The position numbers were made by a program, and so were the translations under genes. From Crocinitomicaceae bacterium (GTDB lineage: Bacteria > Bacteroidota > Bacteroidia > Flavobacteriales_D > Crocinitomicaceae), in the NCBI GenBank assembly GCA_020635955.1, contig JACJYW010000013.1:45246-109245 (forward strand): a DNA stretch of 64,000 bases, given 5' to 3'. Position 1 is the first letter of the stretch. The number at the start of each line of letters is the position of its first letter. Shown piece by piece: positions 28,135 through 36,376 of the stretch. Under the pieces are notes generated by a model that worked only from the letters and a program-made list of their open reading frames with translations, was not told the origin of the DNA and did no database searches.

Positions 28135-29220
28135 ATGACAGAGCACATTTTTGTAGATCCGGACATTACCAAAGCAGAAACTTTACCGGCCTCTTTTTAC
28201 CGATCAAAAGAGATCTTTGATCAGATCAAAGAAAATGTATTTGCCAGATCATGGCAATTTATAGGAGACTCATCATTGGTGCCTTTTGCTGATTATGTAC
28301 ATCCTTACTGGTACATGGAAGGGTTTTTAGATGAGCCTTTGATCCTGGTCAAACAAAAAGATGAGCGTATAGTTTGCTTGTCTAATGTGTGTACGCATAG
28401 AGGGAATTTGGTGATTCAACAAGCGGGTAAGCAACGGCATTTGACCTGTGCTTATCATGGTCGTCAATTTGAAATGAATGGAGATTTCAAATTCATGCCT
28501 GAGTTTAAGGATACTCAGGATTTCCCAAGACCTTGTGAGGGATTGCATAAATGTCCGACAGAATTGTGGGGAAAGTTCATTTTTACTGCACTTGAGCCTG
28601 CTTTTGATATTCGTTCTGTTTTGAAGATCATGGATGAACGTGTTGGGTTTTTACCTATGAACGATTTCATTTTAGAAAGATCCTTATCCAGAGATTATCT
28701 GGTAAATTCTAATTGGGCCTTGTATTGTGATAATTACCTTGAAGGATTCCATATTCCATTTGTTCACCCAGATCTGAATGCGGCTCTGGATTATAGTACT
28801 TATACTACAGAATTATATGATCACATGACCTTGCAAATTGGTTATGCAGATGATGGGGTGGAATGTTTTGATCTGCCTGCCGGGCATCCGGATGAAGGTA
28901 AAAAAGTGGCGGCCTATTATTATTGGATCTTTCCAAATCTAATGTTCAACTTTTATCCATGGGGACTTTCCATCAATGTGGTAAAACCACTTACGATCAA
29001 TAAAACCAAAGTGAGTTTCATTTCCTATGTATATGATCATGAAAAGCTGGAAGTAGGTGCGGGATCTAAACTGGACAAGGTAGAGAGAGAGGATGAGTAT
29101 GTGGTTGAAGGGGTGCAAAAAGGTATTTCATCTCGCTTTTATCAGAACGGAAGATTTGCTCCGGAAAAGGAAAAAGGAGTGCATCATTTTCAACGTATGT
29201 TAGCTGAAGCCTTGAAATAA
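28135..29220 (+). CDS. Rieske non-heme iron oxygenase, alpha-subunit type
   Basis: About 361 residues. The N-terminal Rieske [2Fe-2S] domain has CTHRGN and, 17 residues on, CAYHGR. The C-terminal catalytic domain has NYLEGFHIPFVHP, carrying the mononuclear iron histidines and bridging acid. Members hydroxylate or demethylate aromatics or quaternary amines; the substrate cannot be told. No dedicated reductase or ferredoxin gene is adjacent. The ATG at 28135 (MTEHIF) is preferred to the TTG at 28111, which lies inside a -7-like box. Confidence 0.88.
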   Translation: MTEHIFVDPDITKAETLPASFYRSKEIFDQIKENVFARSWQFIGDSSLVPFADYVHPYWYMEGFLDEPLILVKQKDERIVCLSNVCTHRGNLVIQQAGKQRHLTCAYHGRQFEMNGDFKFMPEFKDTQDFPRPCEGLHKCPTELWGKFIFTALEPAFDIRSVLKIMDERVGFLPMNDFILERSLSRDYLVNSNWALYCDNYLEGFHIPFVHPDLNAALDYSTYTTELYDHMTLQIGYADDGVECFDLPAGHPDEGKKVAAYYYWIFPNLMFNFYPWGLSINVVKPLTINKTKVSFISYVYDHEKLEVGAGSKLDKVEREDEYVVEGVQKGISSRFYQNGRFAPEKEKGVHHFQRMLAEALK

Positions 29221-29259
29221 AAGTTTTAGAAATTCGTATCTTTAGTAAAACCAATCGTT

Positions 29260-30372
29260 ATGAAAAGAGTTATTTTCTTATCCATAATAGCCTGTGCCAT
29301 ACTAGCTTCTTGTAAACACAAGGGTTGTACAGATCCTGAAGCAACCAATTATGATGCTGAGGCAAAAAAGGATGATGGAAGTTGTGAATACGACACAATC
29401 ATTCCGCCAATTGATCAAAACACGGATGTAAAAGGCTATTCGATCTTCTCAAAATTGATTGGTATTTGGGACGGACCAGTGAGCAGTCCAACACCTTTGG
29501 GTAGTTTTCCTCAATGGATCGTAGATTTCAGACCAATTTCATCTGCGCAGATCTCCGCAAAAAATGAACTGGATTCAGTCAATGATATCTTTATGAGTTT
29601 CTTCATTGCTAAGTATGATGGCGGATACAAAATGTTCTTCAGAAATGGAGGAGGATTTGCAGGGCAGGTAAGGGCATCTTATATGGTGTGTGACAGTGTA
29701 AATGAAGGAACTGAATCATATTACCGATTTGTGGATCCAATTTCAGGTGGAACAAGAGTGTATACTGAAGTGCTATTCAAGCAAGATAGTCTGATCATGA
29801 CTACTTACACTAATCATTACAATACCCAATCTTCCCCATCTTTACACATGAAATGGCAAGCTGTATTGAAGGATCAAACCTCTGCACAGAATGCTGTATC
29901 CGCTTTCAGTTTTCCGCAAAAAGAAGAGGTGAAGGATTTTACGCACACCTTTGATGGTCAAAGTGAGTCAGTTTATTATGGAGGAACCGGAGATCCTTAT
30001 CCTGAAGCACAGCAACCTTATTTGGGAGTTTCTACAGTAAATATTACAGTTGCTGCTCCGGCAACAGTTGATCCATCAAAGAAAGTTTTGTATCTGATCA
30101 CTACTCAACCATTATTTAGTGGTGTAGTGTTTCAACCTGGTAATCTGAAATACAGATCTAGATATGTGAATGCAAGTGCTCAACAAAGTATGAGCTTTGA
30201 TTTCAATTATATGCATCCTGGCACCTATTATGTCAATGCCTTCTATGATAGCAACTCAGATTACAACTATTCAAGTGGTGATTACATGAACTCTAATTTG
30301 GATGTACCTTTGACCTTATCTGCACAAGGAACAGCATCTGCCAATGTGACCATTGATTACTTGATCCCTTAG
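29260..30372 (+). CDS. Lipoprotein with CTDPxATNYD motif, unknown
   Basis: 370 residues. Lipoprotein signal MKRVIFLSIIACAILASC, then the short disulfide-type motif KGCTDPEATNYDAEAKKDDG that Bacteroidota proteins often carry after the signal. Two beta-rich regions follow (about 50-215 and 220-370, the second with PGTYYVNAFYDSNSDYN). No catalytic residues are recognised. It is 39 bases downstream of the Rieske gene. A TATCTTTA box precedes it, with a TTG 22 bases upstream, so it may have its own promoter. Confidence 0.78.
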   Translation: MKRVIFLSIIACAILASCKHKGCTDPEATNYDAEAKKDDGSCEYDTIIPPIDQNTDVKGYSIFSKLIGIWDGPVSSPTPLGSFPQWIVDFRPISSAQISAKNELDSVNDIFMSFFIAKYDGGYKMFFRNGGGFAGQVRASYMVCDSVNEGTESYYRFVDPISGGTRVYTEVLFKQDSLIMTTYTNHYNTQSSPSLHMKWQAVLKDQTSAQNAVSAFSFPQKEEVKDFTHTFDGQSESVYYGGTGDPYPEAQQPYLGVSTVNITVAAPATVDPSKKVLYLITTQPLFSGVVFQPGNLKYRSRYVNASAQQSMSFDFNYMHPGTYYVNAFYDSNSDYNYSSGDYMNSNLDVPLTLSAQGTASANVTIDYLIP

Positions 30373-30387
30373 TCGATTTATTCGTTT

Positions 30388-30512
30388 GAAAACTCGACCG
30401 AAGCGGAGAAAGCTAAGTTCGGCGAAGCCATGTCTTTAGAATTTAGTGCGAAGAATTCTGAAGATTTGAATTCTTCGAACTGGCGTTTCTCGACTGCGCT
30501 CGAAATGACATC
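30388..30512. repeat. Nested palindromic repeat between convergent genes
   Basis: The centre is a perfect 10-bp stem, CGAAGAATTC (30449-30458) with GAATTCTTCG (30468-30477). Outer arms TCGACCGAAGCGGAGAAA and TTTCTCGACTGCGCTCGA match as an inverted repeat at 14 of 18 positions. The CTCGACTGCGCTCGAAATGACA-type word resembles dispersed repeats seen in other Bacteroidota. It fills the 150-base gap between two converging genes. Confidence 0.65.
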
Positions 30513-30522
30513 CATAATAAAT

Positions 30523-32361
30523 TTATAGGAACTCCCAGGCTGATCGGTAGGTACCTACACGTTCCACATAGTCAAGGAAGCGCGCATAGAATTCATCCTG
30601 TCCAAGAGTGGCTGAATCTCCTATAAGGATAAGTTTCATTCTTGCCCTTGTCATGGCTACGTTCATACGGCGGTAATCTTTAAGGAATCCTATTTCACCG
30701 CGATCATTGGAACGTACCAATGAAATGATAATGATATCACGTTCCTGCCCTTGAAAGCTGTCTACTGTATTTGAATATTTTGTGATATGGCTCAATTCAT
30801 TTTGGATCAGATGTAGCTGAGCGCGATATGGGGTGATCACACCCATAGAATATTTATGAGGATCATGTTCTTCAAGGATCTGTCTCAAAACTTTAATCTC
30901 TCCCTCATTTTTAATGGCGCCGCTTTCATCATCTTTTTGCTCATCCATAGAACAACCAGCAGTATCAATAAATTCAACTGGTGCATACGGCGTATAATCC
31001 AATTGCTGATGGGCCACAGATTCATGAGCCGAAAGTAATCCTTCATAGAATTCGAAATCCGAGAACCCCATGATACGTTGGTTCATTCTGTATTGAACAT
31101 TCAGCAAGTGTTTCGGAAAACCTATTTCAGTCGCCATTTCAAGAACAGATTTTGCCAATCCCATCTTTTCAGCTTCCATTGATTTCACCGTTGGAGGAAG
31201 TTGAAGATCATCACCTGCAATGATCAATTTCTTTGAGAAATGACCCACACTCCAAATAGCTGGTTCTATAGCCTGACCAGCTTCATCAATAACTACCGCA
31301 TCAAACTCGCCTATATTTTTAGCGATATTCTGAACTCCTACAAACGTACCGCAAATCACATCAGCACTCTCTAAAATGTTCTTTGTTATGTCTTTTTGAA
31401 TCCTTCTGATATCAGATCGAATTTCTTTGAATGCACGTTGCAGTTGCTTGCGCTCTTCGTACTCTTCTTTACCAAAATTACGCTTGTATTTGTTGGCTTT
31501 ATCCCTGATCTTATCGGCTTGCAATTTTAAATTCTCGATCAGTTTAAAAGATCGATCTTTTTGTATGAGTTGATCCAGATCTGCTTCCATGGCTCCTTCT
31601 GTTGCTTTTGCAGCATTCCCAACTCTTACAACATTAACTTCCTTTTTAATGAGCTTTTCACAGATGTTATCTACAGCAGCATTTGACGGCGCACATAGCA
31701 AGATCTTTTTATCTCTTTCTATCAAAGCCTGAATACCTGCAACAAGTGTGGTTGTTTTACCAGTTCCCGGAGGTCCGTGAATAATACTTACCGTATTATC
31801 CGAGATCATTTCCTCCACGGCCTTAATTTGAGATGGATTCAATGAGGGGTTTTCATAGCCTTCTTCAGGATAATCTTTAGTTCTCAAATTATAAAAATCG
31901 CTCAATACAGGATATTTCAACCCGTTGATGATCTCCATTAAAATGAGGTGGTAAAGGTCATAAGTTTTGGTATCCACCATGGCATTAAGACCTATTTTGC
32001 CATCTTTGATCCAGTCACGGACATCCTCATCTAAAATACGAATGAGCAGATTAGTTTCTTTTTGTTCGATCAACTGACCATGGCATGATTCTCCCTCAGT
32101 GTTGAAGATCTCCACCAATCTGCCTACACCGAATTCTTCCCCTTCCTGATTCGGATTTTTTTTAGCTTCAATGAGTTGATCTCCCAATTCATTGTATCGC
32201 ATTTCTCGAAATTCAATGGGATATAGGGTAATGCCGGCCTCAACACGATCTTTGAATGAGGATTGTTCAGTGAGTTGCTTATAAACCTCAATTTCTTCTT
32301 GCTTTTCAACCAGCAAGGCCTCATCTAATTGTCTGAAATGTTCAATGTAATCAAAGCCCAT
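30523..32361 (-). CDS. SF1B DNA/RNA helicase (IGHMBP2/DNA2-like AAA protein)
   Basis: 612 residues. The N-terminal region at about 90-140 is OB-like (LLIRILDEDV). The helicase motifs are in order: GPPGTGKTTT (Walker A, about 194), CAPSNAAVDN (Ia), VVIDEAGQAIEPA (II, about 355), AGDDLQLPPT (III), NVQYRMNQRIMGFSD (IV), VDSFQGQERDIIIISLVRS (V) and NVAMTRARMKLILIGD (VI). It belongs to the Upf1-like family; nucleic-acid substrate and role are unknown. TAAATTCG ends four bases before the ATG. It is downstream of the T9SS gene but separated by a terminator. Confidence 0.9.
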   Translation of the reverse strand: MGFDYIEHFRQLDEALLVEKQEEIEVYKQLTEQSSFKDRVEAGITLYPIEFREMRYNELGDQLIEAKKNPNQEGEEFGVGRLVEIFNTEGESCHGQLIEQKETNLLIRILDEDVRDWIKDGKIGLNAMVDTKTYDLYHLILMEIINGLKYPVLSDFYNLRTKDYPEEGYENPSLNPSQIKAVEEMISDNTVSIIHGPPGTGKTTTLVAGIQALIERDKKILLCAPSNAAVDNICEKLIKKEVNVVRVGNAAKATEGAMEADLDQLIQKDRSFKLIENLKLQADKIRDKANKYKRNFGKEEYEERKQLQRAFKEIRSDIRRIQKDITKNILESADVICGTFVGVQNIAKNIGEFDAVVIDEAGQAIEPAIWSVGHFSKKLIIAGDDLQLPPTVKSMEAEKMGLAKSVLEMATEIGFPKHLLNVQYRMNQRIMGFSDFEFYEGLLSAHESVAHQQLDYTPYAPVEFIDTAGCSMDEQKDDESGAIKNEGEIKVLRQILEEHDPHKYSMGVITPYRAQLHLIQNELSHITKYSNTVDSFQGQERDIIIISLVRSNDRGEIGFLKDYRRMNVAMTRARMKLILIGDSATLGQDEFYARFLDYVERVGTYRSAWEFL

Positions 32362-32377
32362 GGGACGAATTTACCGA

Positions 32378-32413
32378 AAACAAAAATAGGCCACCCATTT
32401 GGATGACCTATTT
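32378..32413 (-). terminator. Intrinsic terminator after the T9SS gene at 32432
   Basis: Read leftward, a 13-bp stem (AAATAGG with CCTATTT, continued by six pairs including G-T wobbles) closes an AAAT loop and is followed by TTTTTG. It separates the T9SS gene from the helicase gene. Confidence 0.8.
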
Positions 32414-32431
32414 CATTTCAAATACTATTAT

Positions 32432-33856
32432 CTATTCAATGATCAGTTTAGATCTACGAATAATTCCTTCGTTGTCAACCAAAGAGATAATATAAATTCC
32501 ATTCTCTAAATTCAGAGAATAGTTGATCTGTGAACCTCCATTGATTTGGTCATGAACTACAATTTTACCATTCATGTCTGCGATCGTCATGGTTTGCAAT
32601 CCTTGAATTGAATTTAGATCTAATATTATTGAACCCTTTGAAGGGTTTGGATAAATATCGAATGATTGATTATTCTCATCAATTCCTTCCCATTCAAAAT
32701 AATAACAAGTACTGGTATCTGTGCAGCCATTTTGAGTTACTTCGCAACTATACCAGCCAAAATCACTTGGCGTAAATGATTGATTTGTTTCACCTGATAT
32801 AGAAGATGGTGAAGAGTCACAGCCTTCGAGCCACTGATATGCAGCACCAGTAGCATTGGCAGTTATTGGAAAGGTATTAATTGTCAATGATGTATCTACC
32901 GAGTTAATGGTCAAATTAATGGTCAACACACTGTCACAACCAGCTACATTTTGAATAGTATCCATCACTGTTTGAGTTCCAACTGTTGTATAGGTTTCAT
33001 CACCTGAAGGAACTGTATATGAAAAACAAGCTGTTTCTGTAATTGAATTAGCTGTATGGGCTTTAAGTGTGAGTGATATTGTTAGAACGCTATCACATCC
33101 AGCAGTATTAGGAATGGTATCCATTACCGTTTGCGTGCCAGGAGTATTGTATGTTTCATCACCTGAAGGTACGGTGTAGCTTCCACAGGTATTTACTGAG
33201 AAAGAGTTAGTTGTATTTGTGCACGTAGATGTACCTGTAACTACTATTTCATCAATTACAGTTTCGCCATAATCAAATGTTGGATAGAGGAGACCAGGCG
33301 TGTTACAAGTTACTCTAAAACCTATGTATAAAGCGCTGAAATCTGATACTGCACTTAAATCAACAATTTCATTATGCCATGAATAGGCTGCATCAATTGT
33401 TGTGATCGTGGTTAGCACATTCCAAGAACCACCTGATCCTTCTTTATAGAGAACTTCAAGTTGTTGTGCATTATAATATCCAGGCAAACCAGAAAATAGT
33501 TGACTTTGCCCCCATTTAAATGTAAGTGTTGGATTATTCGTATTTACTCCAAAATTCATTTCCGGAGAAACAAGGGTTAAAGTTGACCCAAGACTTAAAC
33601 CAACTGCACAGTAATTACCGACTGAACCTGTATATCCGAATACGGTAGCACCATCATCTCCAACAAAGGGATAGCTTCCGGTTCCTGAACCCTCAACAGT
33701 CCATGCCGTTGTCCCGGGAACTGAGGCAAGGACGGCAACACTTCCAAAACCACCAATATATGTCCCAGGAACTGATGGAGCAAAGGGTTCAATTTGAGTT
33801 TGACCGAAAGAGTCAAGGGCAAGAAAGGTAATTGCAAAAAGTAAAATTTTTTTCAT
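32432..33856 (-). CDS. Secreted T9SS type A protein with PKD/Ig-like repeats
   Basis: About 474 residues. Signal peptide MKKILLFAITFLALDSFGQ, then a MAM/concanavalin-like domain at about 20-210 with the SWHNEIVDLSAVSDFSALYIGFR segment of choice-of-anchor J proteins. Two 50-residue repeats follow (SYTVPSGDETYNTPGTQTV and SYTVPSGDETYTTVGTQTV, each ending AGCDSVLTI), an Ig-like segment (AAYQWLEGCDS...WYSCEVTQNGC), and a T9SS type A sorting domain (IYPNPSKGSIILDL, NGIYIISLVDNEG). An extracellular binding or structural role is likely. Confidence 0.88.
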   Translation of the reverse strand: MKKILLFAITFLALDSFGQTQIEPFAPSVPGTYIGGFGSVAVLASVPGTTAWTVEGSGTGSYPFVGDDGATVFGYTGSVGNYCAVGLSLGSTLTLVSPEMNFGVNTNNPTLTFKWGQSQLFSGLPGYYNAQQLEVLYKEGSGGSWNVLTTITTIDAAYSWHNEIVDLSAVSDFSALYIGFRVTCNTPGLLYPTFDYGETVIDEIVVTGTSTCTNTTNSFSVNTCGSYTVPSGDETYNTPGTQTVMDTIPNTAGCDSVLTISLTLKAHTANSITETACFSYTVPSGDETYTTVGTQTVMDTIQNVAGCDSVLTINLTINSVDTSLTINTFPITANATGAAYQWLEGCDSSPSSISGETNQSFTPSDFGWYSCEVTQNGCTDTSTCYYFEWEGIDENNQSFDIYPNPSKGSIILDLNSIQGLQTMTIADMNGKIVVHDQINGGSQINYSLNLENGIYIISLVDNEGIIRRSKLIIE

Positions 33857-33922
33857 AGTCATTAATTTTTTCTCAATTTAGAAAAATCTGCGGAATGCTG
33901 ATAATCAGTAAATCAATATTTT

Positions 33923-34528
33923 ATGAAACCTTACCGAGACATTATGGCGGCACTTGCCAAAACTGATCCTATCATGGCTGAAGTGATCAAAAAGGTTAAG
34001 GAAGATATTCATCCTACCCCCAGTATAGATGTTTATTACTATTTACTTCATTCTATTGTCTCGCAACAGTTATCAACCAAAGTGGCAGATGTTATCTGGA
34101 AACGGTTTCTTGATCTCTTTCCTGATCAATATCCGGATGAAAGAGAATTATTGCTCAAAGAGGACTGGGAATTAAGAGATATCGGATTGTCTCATGCAAA
34201 GCTTAATTACATGAAAAATGTGGCCGATTTTTCGTTGACTGAAGGAATGTTGTTTGACAAACTGGACGAGATGGATGATCAGGAGATCATTAAGTACCTG
34301 ACCCAAATAAAAGGAGTAGGGCAGTGGACGGTACAGATGATCTTAATGTTTCCCATGGACAGGCCAAATGTTTTTCCTATTGATGATCTAGGGATTCAGA
34401 CAAAGATGAAGAAATATTACGCTCTTGATCAGGATAAGAAGGAATTGAGGATTAAAATGATCGAAATTTCTGAAAATTGGGCTCCGTACAAAACAATGGC
34501 AAGTAAATTGCTGTGGAAGGCTCAGTAA
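33923..34528 (+). CDS. DNA-3-methyladenine glycosylase II family (AlkA-type)
   Basis: 201 residues of the HhH-GPD superfamily. IVSQQLSTKVADVIWKRF is the first helical block, LTQIKGVGQWTVQMILMF is the helix-hairpin-helix that grips DNA, and FPIDDLGIQ contains the catalytic aspartate. These enzymes excise alkylated bases to start base-excision repair. It lacks the N-terminal AlkA domain, as shorter family members do. It stands divergent from the T9SS gene and 39 bases upstream of the OmpA gene. Confidence 0.9.
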   Translation: MKPYRDIMAALAKTDPIMAEVIKKVKEDIHPTPSIDVYYYLLHSIVSQQLSTKVADVIWKRFLDLFPDQYPDERELLLKEDWELRDIGLSHAKLNYMKNVADFSLTEGMLFDKLDEMDDQEIIKYLTQIKGVGQWTVQMILMFPMDRPNVFPIDDLGIQTKMKKYYALDQDKKELRIKMIEISENWAPYKTMASKLLWKAQ

Positions 34529-34567
34529 GAAATATTATCTTCGCAAGCATCTGAAATACTAGAAATT

Positions 34568-35428
34568 ATGAAAAAAGCGTTGCTGATCTTTAGCTTGATT
34601 ATTACTTCGATCTCCTTTTCGCAAACTGTAACAGGACATTGGCAAGGTATTTTAACCCATCCAAATGATACGGCAGGGTTTACCGATAATTACGCTTTCT
34701 ACCTGAATATTGAGCAAGAAGGAAATGACATAACCGGTATGTCACGAATTGAATTAGCGAATAGCAAGAATTTCAGTGTAATGCTGTTCAAAGGTACTTT
34801 TCAGCATGGTCAGTTGAGTTTAACTGAGACAGATTGGGATGAATCGTACATGCAAGAAGGGATGTACATTAACTGGTGTTTGAAGAGAGCAACTTTGATC
34901 TATACCTGGGAGGATTCGACAGAGTCATTGCGTGGCATTTGGTCTTCTTCACCTGAGTGCGGACCAGGTGAAATTTATGTGCATAGATCACCAAAAGAAT
35001 TTAACAGAAGAACTGCCCAGCATCACAATTACATAACCTTTTCTGAATTGAAAAAGAGAATGAAGAATGGTGAATCAGTGTTGAATCAAAAGGTAATTTT
35101 ACCAGAAGTAACATTTGAAGCAAACCAATCCAAGATCTTACCGGGATCAAGGCCGATTTTAAAAGAACTGAAGGAATTAATGGATACTCATCCTAACCTT
35201 AAGATCGACATTCTTGGACACACAGGAAATTTGGGGAATGATCAATTCAATTTAACCCTTTCACTTCAACGCGCTAAAACCGTGAAAGACTATTTGGCAA
35301 AGATGGGAATATCTGAATCACGCCTTCAATATCATGGCTTTGGAGAGTCACGTCCTGTAGCTGATAACGGAACAGAAGATGGGCGTAGTAAAAACAGACG
35401 AATTGAGTTTGAAATAGTCGCAGAATAA
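34568..35428 (+). CDS. OmpA family protein with N-terminal lipocalin-like domain
   Basis: 286 residues. Signal peptide MKKALLIFSLIITSISFSQ, then a beta-rich region at about 20-140 (TGHWQGILTH, RGIWSS) and a C-terminal OmpA-like peptidoglycan-binding domain at about 175-286. The latter has DILGHTGNLGNDQFNLTLS, RAKTVKDYLAKMGI and DGRSKNRRIEFEI. It should tether the outer membrane to peptidoglycan from the periplasm. The TATCTTCG box 24 bases before the ATG is a weak promoter candidate. Confidence 0.87.
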   Translation: MKKALLIFSLIITSISFSQTVTGHWQGILTHPNDTAGFTDNYAFYLNIEQEGNDITGMSRIELANSKNFSVMLFKGTFQHGQLSLTETDWDESYMQEGMYINWCLKRATLIYTWEDSTESLRGIWSSSPECGPGEIYVHRSPKEFNRRTAQHHNYITFSELKKRMKNGESVLNQKVILPEVTFEANQSKILPGSRPILKELKELMDTHPNLKIDILGHTGNLGNDQFNLTLSLQRAKTVKDYLAKMGISESRLQYHGFGESRPVADNGTEDGRSKNRRIEFEIVAE

Positions 35429-35565
35429 TTTCCTTCAAATCAGCCTTTTAACATGTTGTGGTGCAAAAAGGTTGTCAAATTTCTTTTAAAAGGCAAACAT
35501 TATTGCTAAATTCAAGCATCCGAAAGGATATTAGTCTAATTTATTAACCAAAAATTATTTTCGCT

Positions 35566-35712
35566 ATGAAAAAGCTATTGTTTATGTTATTCATCTTAGG
35601 AGGAGTTTCAGTAGGATTTACTAGCTGTGGTGGTGGAGAAGAAGAAGGTGGTGATGACCATACTGAATCTGCAGAAGGTGGAGAAGAAGATCATGCTGAG
35701 GAATCTCACTAA
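35566..35712 (+). CDS. 48-residue acidic, histidine-containing lipoprotein
   Basis: Short ORF starting MKKLLFMLFILGGVSVGFTSC, a clear lipoprotein signal with its cysteine at residue 21. The mature part is only 28 residues, almost all G, E, D, H and S (GGGEEEGGDDH..., ending HAEESH). It could be a metal- or proton-buffering surface tag, but no function is known. A 137-base leader precedes it and a strong terminator follows 22 bases after the stop, so it is a free-standing gene next to the sulfur cluster. Confidence 0.75.
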   Translation: MKKLLFMLFILGGVSVGFTSCGGGEEEGGDDHTESAEGGEEDHAEESH

Positions 35713-35734
35713 GAATCTTTTTCTTTAAGATATT

Positions 35735-35766
35735 AAACCACTCATTTCATGGGTGGTTTTTTATTT
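35735..35766 (+). terminator. Intrinsic terminator
   Basis: A 10-bp stem (AAACCACTCA at 35735-35744 with TGGGTGGTTT at 35750-35759, one G-T pair) with a five-base loop and a T tail. It ends the small lipoprotein gene and overlaps the stop of the converging rhodanese gene. Confidence 0.88.
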
Positions 35767-36270
35767 TAACACGGGTTTACATTTGCTGCGATTCAACCAT
35801 TGTGCCCAGCTTTTGTCATAGCCATGTATTCTGGTAGTTTGGTTTCCATTCTCATCTACCATTGGCATGCCATTATTACACCAATTAAACAACCCACCGT
35901 ATAAATTAAAAACATTGGTGTAACCAGCATTGATAAGCTTTTCTCCGATCTTTTCGCTTCGATATCCTACCGAACAATACACATAGATCTTAGTGTTCTT
36001 ATCCACTCCGTTCAGGATATTTACATTGAATTGGTCATATCCAACATAAACAGCATTTGAAATATGGCTGACGTTATATTCTTTTCTTTCGCGACTATCC
36101 AAAATGACAACCGGAGATTTTTTCGAAATATCTGATCGAAGTTGTTCGGCAGATGCGGTTGGTACAGTACCTTGCATGTTTTCATTGCACATAGCATCAA
36201 AACCTTCAGGATTTTGACCAAATGAAAGGATTGTAATACACCCAATTAGTATACTTAGCATTGTACGCAT
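35761..36270 (-). CDS. Exported rhodanese-domain protein
   Basis: 169 residues. Signal peptide (MRTMLSILIGCITILSFGQ), then one rhodanese domain at about 40-140 with VILDSRERKEYNVSHISNAVYVG and the active loop YCSVGYRSEKIGEKLINAGY. The catalytic cysteine is present. It should act as a periplasmic sulfurtransferase. It diverges from the SulP gene. TAAATTTG (36276-36283) ends five bases before the ATG, and a TGTGA-type half-dyad lies 50 bases further up. Confidence 0.85.
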   Translation of the reverse strand: MRTMLSILIGCITILSFGQNPEGFDAMCNENMQGTVPTASAEQLRSDISKKSPVVILDSRERKEYNVSHISNAVYVGYDQFNVNILNGVDKNTKIYVYCSVGYRSEKIGEKLINAGYTNVFNLYGGLFNWCNNGMPMVDENGNQTTRIHGYDKSWAQWLNRSKCKPVLK

Positions 36271-36275
36271 ATCAT

Positions 36276-36370
36276 CAAATTTACAAATATCGTACCCATA
36301 AGTAGTAATTGTTGAGTTTAATTATTGTGACTTTGCGTACATTTAAACGTAAAACAGACATGTACATTTG
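36276..36370. promoter_or_regulatory. Divergent promoters of the rhodanese and SulP genes with a Crp/Fnr-like half site
   Basis: -7 boxes TAAATTTG (minus, 36276-36283) and TACATTTG (plus, 36363-36370) face outward. No TTG -33 box is well placed for either. TGTGAC at 36326-36331 with a degenerate right half is centred 29.5 bases before the SulP -7 box, the same distance as the dyad before the 38137 box. Confidence 0.5.
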
Positions 36371-36376
36371 TCTTCA

